From positions 1-20,315 of the forward strand of contig JAUXTV010000092.1 of assembly GCA_030679025.1 (NCBI GenBank): a stretch of 20,315 nt of DNA, given 5' to 3'. A program made the translations under genes and the position numbers. The notes under the pieces are model-generated. The model was not told the origin of the DNA. It searched no databases and saw nothing but the letters and a program-made list of their open reading frames with translations. Below, in pieces: positions 12,764 to 20,315 of this stretch (position 1 is its first letter; each line of letters starts with the position of its first letter). The DNA comes from Candidatus Woesearchaeota archaeon (lineage in GTDB: Archaea; Nanobdellota; Nanobdellia; SCGC-AAA011-G17; UBA489).

Positions 12764-14736
12764 AAGGGCAAGTAACAGGATTTGTAATTATAGGAATAAT
12801 TATATTAGCTCTCGGTATTACAGTATACACTTTCCGTGCAGAAATATTCTCAAAAGCATTTGGTAGTGAATTAGAAGAAAACATAGTAGTTCCAGCACAA
12901 GCTGAGCGTGCAAAACTCTATGTAGATACTTGCATAGAAACAGTCACAACACAAGGACTGAATATCTTAGGCTCGCAAGGAGGATATATTAGTGTTCCTC
13001 AAAGTCAACAACAAACTCTTATAAATCCTTTTGGTAAATCTTTAGATCTTTTTGGTACAGGCAATGGTGCAGTTCCATTTTGGTTTGTAGAAACAGAAAC
13101 AGGTATACAAGAAAACCAAATACCCACTAAAGAAGAAATGCAAATATCCTTAGCACAGTATATTGATGATAATCTGCTTGCATGCTTAAACGGCTTTAAA
13201 CCTTTGCAAGATCAAGGATATGGATTCGAAGAAAGTCAGCCGCAATCTCGAGTAGTCATCAATGAGCAAAATGTTATTGTTCAAACAGTATATCCTTTTA
13301 CTATTATTAAAGAGGATTTCACTTTTACCTTTAATCAATTTAGAAAAAATATCAAATCAAGCATGGGAAAACTCTATGATGAAGCTGTTCAGATCATGGA
13401 AAAAGAAAGTCAAGAATATTTCTTAGAAGAACGTGCTCTAGATATGATGGCTGTTTATGATACTGTTCCTTTTTCAGGTATTGACACTGACTGTGTTCCT
13501 AGAACATGGCTTAAAACCAATGTACAAAAAGAAGCTAAGAAAATCTTCGCAGCTAACTTCCCTTCATTGCGGATTGCCGGTTCTTCCTATAAAGAGAATG
13601 AAAATGATCCTAAGTCTTTCCTTATTGACGCATTAGCTGAAGGCACAGAAACTAGTGTTCTTTTCACCTATGATGAACAATGGCCGCTCCTCATGGACGT
13701 GGTGGGAGAAAACGAAGAAATACTCCGTGGTAAACCATTTACTGCTGAAAATGCAGCTAGCCGTTTCCTCCTACCCCTGTTCTGTATGAATGATAATCAC
13801 TTTGTCTACGACATGAAATTCCCAATGCTCATTTCTTTGCAGGAAGGTGACTCGATGTTCCAATATGCGACTCTAGTCGTTATTGACAATAACCAACCCC
13901 GAGAGAACCGAGTCACCCCTGTCAATGTCAATCCACAAAATGAAATCTGCGAATATCCTGGAAAAGAATTGACTGTTATTGCAGCAGCTTATCGCGCAGA
14001 TGGTTCTTTGCAGGAAATACCTGACGCGCGTATCGCGTATAAATGTTTAGATCAAGTTTGTGATCGTGGTCTCACTCAGGCAGACCCTAGAGGTGCTGCT
14101 CTAACTACTACATTCCCACAATGCTCTGATGGAATTATGAGTGCGGAAAAAGAAGGCTATCATCGTGGAGAAACAGTAGTCTCAACAAATACAATCGAGG
14201 GAGAAATAATAGTCTACATGGAACCCATTACTGAGGTCACAGTTGAGGTGCAAGTAATAGATAATCAACAACAACGTGTGCCTTATCAAACAGAGCAAAT
14301 AATTATTACCTTGGAAAACGTAGAGAAAAAATATAGCACTACACTCGTCTATCCAGATCAAAAAACTGTCAGTCTTATTCCTGGAGAGTACATAGTCACT
14401 AGTAGAGTCATTGTAACTAATGCTGGTGGGTTTGATTTCCCAGAACAAGAGATAGAAATTTGTAACGAAGTCCCACAAAAAGGAGTTCTAGGTATAGCTG
14501 GCCTAACAACACGACAATGTGTCAAGCAAAAAATTGACGCTACTGAACTTGATCAGATTATTGGTGGAGGAGCAACTACTTCTTGGTCAGTGGAACGCAA
14601 TGAATTAGCTACTGCAAATAAAGTAACTTTCTATACAGTAAGAGGTCCTACTCCTCGTTCTCTTGAAGACGTAAGTAAGGTTTATGAAGCAGTCCAACAA
14701 CAAAATAATGAGGTGAACAAGCCAGTTCTCGAGTAA
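12760..14736 (+). CDS. 658-aa membrane-anchored extracytoplasmic protein, unknown function
   Basis: The N-terminus MKGQVTGFVIIGIIILALGI is a short basic start followed by a single hydrophobic helix (6-27). It resembles a class III (pilin-like) signal with possible cleavage between G3 and Q4, but lacks the usual Glu at +5. The remaining about 630 residues lie outside. A helical region (40-235) contains a DTCIETVTTQGLNILGSQGGY motif split by conserved-looking Gly. A mixed region (240-390) follows. At about 397-490 a Cys-containing beta domain ending GYHRGETVVS...GEIIVYMEP resembles carboxypeptidase-regulatory or PEGA-like folds. Another beta domain follows, then a short helical tail. I recall similar proteins in DPANN genomes but can name no function. 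It is coupled to the upstream wHTH gene and sits one base before the giant secreted protein. Confidence 0.8.
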   Translation: MKGQVTGFVIIGIIILALGITVYTFRAEIFSKAFGSELEENIVVPAQAERAKLYVDTCIETVTTQGLNILGSQGGYISVPQSQQQTLINPFGKSLDLFGTGNGAVPFWFVETETGIQENQIPTKEEMQISLAQYIDDNLLACLNGFKPLQDQGYGFEESQPQSRVVINEQNVIVQTVYPFTIIKEDFTFTFNQFRKNIKSSMGKLYDEAVQIMEKESQEYFLEERALDMMAVYDTVPFSGIDTDCVPRTWLKTNVQKEAKKIFAANFPSLRIAGSSYKENENDPKSFLIDALAEGTETSVLFTYDEQWPLLMDVVGENEEILRGKPFTAENAASRFLLPLFCMNDNHFVYDMKFPMLISLQEGDSMFQYATLVVIDNNQPRENRVTPVNVNPQNEICEYPGKELTVIAAAYRADGSLQEIPDARIAYKCLDQVCDRGLTQADPRGAALTTTFPQCSDGIMSAEKEGYHRGETVVSTNTIEGEIIVYMEPITEVTVEVQVIDNQQQRVPYQTEQIIITLENVEKKYSTTLVYPDQKTVSLIPGEYIVTSRVIVTNAGGFDFPEQEIEICNEVPQKGVLGIAGLTTRQCVKQKIDATELDQIIGGGATTSWSVERNELATANKVTFYTVRGPTPRSLEDVSKVYEAVQQQNNEVNKPVLE

Positions 14737-14737
14737 G

Positions 14738-17700
14738 ATGGATATTCTAAAAAAGAGATGGATAACGTATATGCTGTTGTTCTTGGTAGCGATGCTTCCA
14801 ATAGAGCAGGCATATGCAGCAGATCCTGTTTCTTCAAGCGGGCAGCAGACTGTTGACAGAAGCCGTGATATTCCTGATGATTTTGCAAGACAAGGAGAAG
14901 CAATTCGTGATGAATTCTCCAGCGATGTAGAAGGCGTTATCGATAGTCCGGAAGATCTCATCGGTGAAGATATTATTGTACAGATCGATGATTATCAACC
15001 AAAGATTATTCGAAGTTCTCTGCTTGAAGATTCAGGTATTTTTGTACATGCTTTAGTCAGCGGAACTCCTACTAATCCAACAATCAGCATTCCTAATATT
15101 CGCAATATCGTTATCCGTAATCAGAAAGTGACCACAGTGCCTGCAGGTATTCCAGTATCTGTCGGTCGCATCACACATATCAGTCCTCCTAATAAAGAAT
15201 TAACTTATGATAATTTAGGAACCTTAGTCATCCCCATTAGACAAATTCCACAAGAAGGAAAAGTGCCTGATGAAATCATAGTAGACATAGACGCGCGCAT
15301 TTTCTTTGAAGTGTCTGAAGGATTATTCTTTGGACCAGTTAAAGATATTTTGACAGAACAAAGTCTAGATGCGTGGAAATTAACAAAGGAAGACCACAGT
15401 TTTTATGCTGGCTATGTGCATGCCACTGAAATCAAGGACAATAAAGCTTCCTTTATGATTTATGACAATCAATTGAATGAGTTAACTCGCTCTCCTATTA
15501 CACTTACTGTTGGGCAGACATCACGTTCTCTAAATGCAAATCGTGCAGGCTACATGAGTTATGGTCGTCTCTTTGACAAATATACTCTAAAATTGAATAG
15601 TGTTAAAGGCATTGGTGATAAAGTTCGTTTGCTCATTAACAAAGAAGGAGAATCATCATCAGTCTATTTAACTGAAGGCGAAGATCTGTATGTAGGATCT
15701 CCTTGGTTTGTGGAAAACATTGTTACTAATGTTAAAGGTACATCTCTAGATGTTACTCTACGAAATAAAATAACAAGAGAAGGAACAGTACTGCAAGCAA
15801 TTAAAACTGAAGTGATAAAGCCTGAAGAAATACAAGAAAAAATACCTATAACAACTACAGATCCTCAAGAAGCAGTAATACAAGAAAAGCTGAAAACATT
15901 AATTAAAGAATATTATGACATTGAAAAAAAAGAAGATGCTAAAAAAATAACTGAATATCAAGCTCTACTGAAGACAATACAGTCAGACTTCCTAACTCAA
16001 CACCTTTCTTCACCTGTAAAAATACAAGTGACTAATGTAGCAAAATCAATACATAATTATTATATACAAAAAAGCATTGAAACTGAAGCTGCTCTCAATT
16101 TGGAAACTAATACTGTTCGTAGACAAGCATTAGAAACTACTAAAACAAGTCTAGCTGTTCCTCTTCAAGAAGCCGAGGAATTGGTAAAACAAATAGAAAA
16201 AGTAGGTGGAGAGCCTTCTGCTCCGCAAGGGTCTAATGATCCTATTATGCTACAACGTTTAGCAATTGCTGAATATGAAAAAGTCATCAACAATTATCCA
16301 AATGTTAGAACTAAAGCTGCAGAGGCACACTGGAAAATAGCTAATCTTGCATTATTCCCTGGAATTAATGATTATCAAACTGCTACAACACACTTAGAAA
16401 TTTTATTGCAGAACTATGAACAAGCAGAATATGCTCCTGTGAGAAAAAAAGATGTTCAAGATCTATTAACCTTGCTTAAGTCAAGGACGCCAAATTTCCA
16501 CAGTGTAGTTACAGAACTGCGGGAAACAGCTTCTGGTAAAGTTATTTACGTAACTCTTTTAGGTGCTCAGGAAGTACCAGACAATCTCAAGTCTAAAGCA
16601 ACTATTGAAGTAGAAGGCAGCAAATCCAAAGAGTATAGGGAAGGAGAACAGTTATTACAAGCAGATACTGATCAACTCAAATGGTTTGTTAAAGAAATTA
16701 GAGACAATGAAATTATTTTGGTTGAAGATAAAAGTAAAAAACAGGAATCCTTAAGTAGAAACCAACAAAAAGTCCTAGAGATTGGAAAAGATCAAAAAAG
16801 AAATGTTCGTTTGATTAAAACTGATACTAAAAAAGAAGCTTCTATTACTATTAGTCCAAACACTGAAGCAGCTTTCTCTGAAGCAGTCTTTTCATTGCAT
16901 TTACCCATAGAAAAAAGAGCATTAGACTTGCCATTATTCTCAGATTCTTTTGATGAAGAAATTGCAAAAACTGAAGATTTGCTTGCAAAATTAGACAAGA
17001 TTGTAGAAAATGTAGGAACTGTAACTGAATATTGGAAGAAATTCTGCTTTATCACATTCGCGGTAGTCTGGATTAAAAACTTCTTCCAAGGATTAGGAGG
17101 TACTGGTCCTTTGGCTAGAGAAAGAACCAATGAAGCCTTTGAAAAGAAATATGACTCTTATAGAAATCTTGAGATAGCAGATCCAAAGAGCTGTCGAAAC
17201 TTAAGTTATGATGAATGTGTCTTCAAAAATCAAGCTGAATACAACAAGATGAACACTGCAGCAGCAACAGCTATAAGCGAAGTAAACAAAGGCAATTATC
17301 AAAAACCCTTCGAGTTAGGATCTGAATATAATGATGTTCAAAAAGATCTTGGCTATTATGAAAATTTAGTAAAGAGTGATCCAGATAATCAAGCATATCG
17401 TGATAAATACTATGAATTGCACGCTCGATTGCAAAGAGCAAAAGAAGAAAAAGAATTTGCACAGAAGTATTTTGTACAAAATGAGGGAAGACCGAAAACT
17501 TATGACGAAGTTAGAGAAGTAGACGCAAAAAAAATCCTTGATGCTCACCGAACAGATATTCTTGCTAAATTTAAACCAACTGTAACTGATGATAGAGCAC
17601 TCTGGAGATCCTATAGCGAACAATTCTTGCCTCTCGAAAGAGAAAAACAAATCAATGAAAGAATGACTACCTATCTCGCTGGCGCTCAAGATAAATTAAA

Positions 17701-20315
17701 ACCAGTTTTAGGCCAAACACCACGTCAACAATCAGACAAGAACAATGATGCGAGTTTCATAGAACAACTCAAACAATCTTATGGTGTTACAAGCGTTACA
17801 GAATTAGGAGATTTCAAGCACAATCCTAAGGTCGCAACTTTAGAGCAAGGAAGGCAAAAAGGATATGCCGAATTCGTAAGCATTGATGCAAGACATTATC
17901 TGCAAGTAACTTATACAACTGGTGGTCGTCCTTCAAAATATGATCTCTATCGCAGGGCACAGCCTAATGGAATTATGGGTGGTCCTAATGATGTCTATCT
18001 AGGTGTAGCAGATGGACAATTATTAGACAGATATAATAAGATAAAGAGAGAAGATACAAATAATCCAGATGGAAAACTCTATGACGCTATCAAAAAAGGC
18101 CAAGAATGTATTGGTACCATCAATAAAAAGAATGCTGGCGGTCGATATGGTAGGGGAGAAGTTATTCCTATGCAAGCCATCGACTGTGGCGGTCTAGGAT
18201 CTTATGCGATAGAAAACTCAGCAGCTGCTACTGGTCCAAGTTGTACACAATTCATGAGTCCAGGAGATTGTAGTTTACTTTTCAATGCTTGTGATCCAGT
18301 TATCTGTCCTCCATCAAGATGTAATTTAGGTGGAAAATGGCCTGTAGATAATGTTATTCAAACAGGACTTATTGGAAGTGCAGTCTTATGTCTTCCTAAT
18401 TTTGGTATTGAGCCTTTAGGTATTGGTAAACCTGGTGGAGTTGCAATGCCTATTTGTTTATCAGGTATCTATGCTGGTCTGCAAAACATTCGTTCAGTTA
18501 TCGAAGGTTATAGACAATGTTTAATCACCGCGAAAGTGTCTGGAAGATCTGTGGGTATTTGTGATCGTATACGCTCCTATGGTATCTGTGAAATCTTATG
18601 GAAAGAAGGCATGGCTATTTTCAATGCAAAAAATGGTATCTTTAGAAACATCGTTAACTTCTTTTTAGGAAAATCAAACAGTGGCGGTGGAGAATATTCA
18701 GCATTTGAAAATGCAGTGGACAATTCTATAGGTGGTCTGCAATATTTCACGCAATCTTATGCAAAGAATGCTTTTGCACTCTACAATGGAGGAGCATTGC
18801 CAGAGATTGGAACAGAAATTTGTAAGGCAGCTATTTTCGGTAAGGCTCCAGGTATAGGGAATCTATTTGATCAAATCAGTCGTCCAGAAAGTCCTCCGCA
18901 ATTTACTGCTTTCTTCGATGAAGCTCCTTATTCAGATTTAGGAAATCAGCCACTAAGTCAATATAAAGTCACTTATCATCTCTATGCTGGCGATAATGAA
19001 GATATCATTTATACAGTCTATATGCAGGCTGCAGATCCTTATACAGGTCAATTTGTAATTCAGCCACACGTCTTGAAAGATAGTAAAGGCATTATCAGTA
19101 ATCGACGTTTATTGCGTGGCACTTTTGCAAGTGAAAGTCCAGATCTTATCTTGCCTTCAGGTATGAAGGAAATTTGTATAGATATTAATAGCAGAATTTA
19201 TGGAAGAAAAGTAGAATGCGGTTTCGGTAAAGTATCTACAAGCTTCGGTCTCAATTATATTACAGATCAATTGACACAAAATGAAGCTAAAAAGCAGATT
19301 AGTTCCGCTGAACAGTGTGTCCCTACAAGTTCTCCAACTATTACTGAACTTGGAATGCAGGGAGCTCTCGGAACTGTATCCAGTGGATTTATTGAGACTG
19401 GTATTATCAGAAAATGTTCAAAATTCAATCCAGGTGTGGGTGGTGATGAATCCAAGTGGTCACCTGTTGGTACATGCGGCGAAGATGATCGAGAACGTGA
19501 TTTAGGAACGTGTTGGTTGTATATTCCAGCAGCACAAAATGCAATCAAGCAGACTACTGCACGTCTCGATCTCAATACGTCGCTAGCAAGAACTGCAGAT
19601 GAAGTCATCAAACAAGCAGAAGAACAAGACAAGCCTATTCCAGGATATACTAGATTAAATGAAACAACTATGAAGCAAAAAAGAAGTGAAGCTAAAAAAT
19701 TCATTACAACGAAAGACTTTGAAAAAGCGCGTGATATTTATCATGAAATTTTAAATAATATTCTCGTGGAAGAAGATGTGGGCGCGAATGTACAATTTGA
19801 GATGGCTTATTCTTATGAGTTACAAGCATTTTATCTGGTAAGTCAGAAACAACAACCCCTTGTAAGTGCGCCTTCATGTGCACCTGGAAAGAGTTGTCCT
19901 AGAATAGTCTCTATAGATAAAAAAGAAGTAATAGTCAACACAGAAGAACTTGTGACTATAACGGGTACAGGATTAAAACGAGCTTCAGTAGAATTCAACA
20001 ATGACGTCTTTATGCCTAATATCTTAACATCAACAGATACATTATTACAATTCAAGATACCTAAAGATACGCCTGTCGGTAGCTATAAAGTTAGTCTCAT
20101 AAATAATGATGGAGAAACAAGTAACGAGATTTTTATAAATGTAGTTAGCTCTATAACCTCATCTTCAACTTCAAAAAACACATGCAAAGTACAAGGATGG
20201 TTTGGTATTCAACAATATTGGGGAGATCATGCCGGAAATCAATTGAGATTCTTAGAAAAAAATGAAAATGATATGGTAACTATTCAATTAAAGGCTGAAG
20301 GTTGTTCCAAAGAAG
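14738..20315 (+). CDS. Giant secreted multidomain protein (5' part, at least 1859 codons)
   Basis: The frame opens with ATG one base after the previous stop and stays open to the window edge. A Sec signal peptide (residues 1-27, cleavage AYA-AD) starts it. Residues about 365-480 are Lys/Glu-rich and likely coiled coil. About 495-585 looks like tetratricopeptide repeats (AIAEYEKVINNYPN and the following helices). A hydrophobic stretch (FCFITFAVVWI) is near 769. A Cys-rich block, GPSCTQFMSPGDCSLLFNAC then CDPVICPPSRC, is at about 1165-1200. A Gly-rich hydrophobic region follows. A second TPR-like helix pair (DFEKARDIYHEILNN) is near 1660. An IPT/TIG-type Ig-like domain covers about 1720-1805 (ELVTITGTGL to GSYKVSLINNDGE). 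Such mosaics are typical of archaeal surface or attachment proteins. The C-terminus, any anchor and the function are not visible. Confidence 0.88.
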   Translation, partial: MDILKKRWITYMLLFLVAMLPIEQAYAADPVSSSGQQTVDRSRDIPDDFARQGEAIRDEFSSDVEGVIDSPEDLIGEDIIVQIDDYQPKIIRSSLLEDSGIFVHALVSGTPTNPTISIPNIRNIVIRNQKVTTVPAGIPVSVGRITHISPPNKELTYDNLGTLVIPIRQIPQEGKVPDEIIVDIDARIFFEVSEGLFFGPVKDILTEQSLDAWKLTKEDHSFYAGYVHATEIKDNKASFMIYDNQLNELTRSPITLTVGQTSRSLNANRAGYMSYGRLFDKYTLKLNSVKGIGDKVRLLINKEGESSSVYLTEGEDLYVGSPWFVENIVTNVKGTSLDVTLRNKITREGTVLQAIKTEVIKPEEIQEKIPITTTDPQEAVIQEKLKTLIKEYYDIEKKEDAKKITEYQALLKTIQSDFLTQHLSSPVKIQVTNVAKSIHNYYIQKSIETEAALNLETNTVRRQALETTKTSLAVPLQEAEELVKQIEKVGGEPSAPQGSNDPIMLQRLAIAEYEKVINNYPNVRTKAAEAHWKIANLALFPGINDYQTATTHLEILLQNYEQAEYAPVRKKDVQDLLTLLKSRTPNFHSVVTELRETASGKVIYVTLLGAQEVPDNLKSKATIEVEGSKSKEYREGEQLLQADTDQLKWFVKEIRDNEIILVEDKSKKQESLSRNQQKVLEIGKDQKRNVRLIKTDTKKEASITISPNTEAAFSEAVFSLHLPIEKRALDLPLFSDSFDEEIAKTEDLLAKLDKIVENVGTVTEYWKKFCFITFAVVWIKNFFQGLGGTGPLARERTNEAFEKKYDSYRNLEIADPKSCRNLSYDECVFKNQAEYNKMNTAAATAISEVNKGNYQKPFELGSEYNDVQKDLGYYENLVKSDPDNQAYRDKYYELHARLQRAKEEKEFAQKYFVQNEGRPKTYDEVREVDAKKILDAHRTDILAKFKPTVTDDRALWRSYSEQFLPLEREKQINERMTTYLAGAQDKLKPVLGQTPRQQSDKNNDASFIEQLKQSYGVTSVTELGDFKHNPKVATLEQGRQKGYAEFVSIDARHYLQVTYTTGGRPSKYDLYRRAQPNGIMGGPNDVYLGVADGQLLDRYNKIKREDTNNPDGKLYDAIKKGQECIGTINKKNAGGRYGRGEVIPMQAIDCGGLGSYAIENSAAATGPSCTQFMSPGDCSLLFNACDPVICPPSRCNLGGKWPVDNVIQTGLIGSAVLCLPNFGIEPLGIGKPGGVAMPICLSGIYAGLQNIRSVIEGYRQCLITAKVSGRSVGICDRIRSYGICEILWKEGMAIFNAKNGIFRNIVNFFLGKSNSGGGEYSAFENAVDNSIGGLQYFTQSYAKNAFALYNGGALPEIGTEICKAAIFGKAPGIGNLFDQISRPESPPQFTAFFDEAPYSDLGNQPLSQYKVTYHLYAGDNEDIIYTVYMQAADPYTGQFVIQPHVLKDSKGIISNRRLLRGTFASESPDLILPSGMKEICIDINSRIYGRKVECGFGKVSTSFGLNYITDQLTQNEAKKQISSAEQCVPTSSPTITELGMQGALGTVSSGFIETGIIRKCSKFNPGVGGDESKWSPVGTCGEDDRERDLGTCWLYIPAAQNAIKQTTARLDLNTSLARTADEVIKQAEEQDKPIPGYTRLNETTMKQKRSEAKKFITTKDFEKARDIYHEILNNILVEEDVGANVQFEMAYSYELQAFYLVSQKQQPLVSAPSCAPGKSCPRIVSIDKKEVIVNTEELVTITGTGLKRASVEFNNDVFMPNILTSTDTLLQFKIPKDTPVGSYKVSLINNDGETSNEIFINVVSSITSSSTSKNTCKVQGWFGIQQYWGDHAGNQLRFLEKNENDMVTIQLKAEGCSKE
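19898..20152 (+). other. IPT/TIG Ig-like domain within the giant protein
   Basis: This segment encodes PRIVSIDKKEVIVNTEELVT, then ITGTGLKRASVEFNN, and ends with IPKDTPVGSYKVSLINNDG. This is the strand order and GxGL turn of the IPT/TIG fold, common in extracellular proteins and often repeated in tandem. Only one copy is visible before the window ends. Confidence 0.7.

Noticed and set aside
12553..12884. Minus-strand frames across the wHTH gene and the start of the 658-aa gene
   Set aside because: They conflict with two coupled genes that have a clear wHTH pattern, a Shine-Dalgarno site and a signal-like N-terminus.
14605..14961. 118-codon minus-strand frame across the 658-aa/giant gene junction
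   Set aside because: It overlaps the end of one plus-strand gene and the signal peptide of the next, with no promoter.
19267..19704. 145-codon minus-strand frame and a 74-codon plus-strand frame inside the giant gene
   Set aside because: The long plus-strand frame is uninterrupted here and has coherent protein features; these are shadows.
1..20315. CRISPR arrays, insertion sequences, rRNA genes or integrase/attachment sites
   Set aside because: No regularly spaced repeats, transposase or recombinase motifs, terminal inverted repeats or rRNA-like stretches were seen on reading both strands.

Overview
The window reads as archaeal chromosome, most likely from a DPANN lineage such as Woesearchaeota or Pacearchaeota. 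The archaeal assignment is firm: aIF1A, an archaeal Dim2-type KH protein, both DNA topoisomerase VI subunits, two tRNA genes with bulge-helix-bulge introns, and TATA boxes placed 25-30 nt ahead of start codons (leaderless mRNAs). The DPANN placement is an inference from AT-rich compact genes and a large secreted/membrane protein operon of a type I associate with those genomes.

Layout. 1-824 is the 3' end of a Cys-rich surface protein with a C-terminal membrane anchor. 873-4466 is an information-processing block: aIF1A, Dim2-like KH protein, topoisomerase VI B and A. 4511-4628 is tRNA-Thr(UGU) with two introns. 4686-6477 holds a small unknown protein and, on the minus strand, a PepSY membrane protein, a small polytopic membrane protein and a tandem winged-helix regulator. 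6550-6720 is a small gene that is either 29 codons long or broken by an in-frame TAA. 6766-6860 is tRNA-Val(GAC) with a D-loop intron, apparently read through into an unknown 381-aa protein. Next come an HD-domain protein, a minus-strand Cys-rich zinc protein, a patatin-like protein, a DEAD-box RNA helicase and a minus-strand CysQ/IMPase-family phosphatase. 12569 to the window end is one operon: a 64-aa winged-helix protein, a 658-aa membrane-anchored protein, and a secreted protein of at least 1859 codons that runs off the edge.

The two most notable points are as follows. (1) Both tRNA genes carry an extra insertion in the D loop. Excision at the positions predicted from a BHB-like fold restores an ordinary D arm in each case; tRNA-Thr also has a canonical 37/38 intron. 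(2) The operon at 12569-20315 couples a tiny DNA-binding protein to two extracytoplasmic proteins of unknown function. It is preceded by a perfect 16-bp palindrome and an 11-bp direct repeat. The fixed TATA-to-start distance is also useful in this genome for choosing start codons, and several starts below were moved on that basis.
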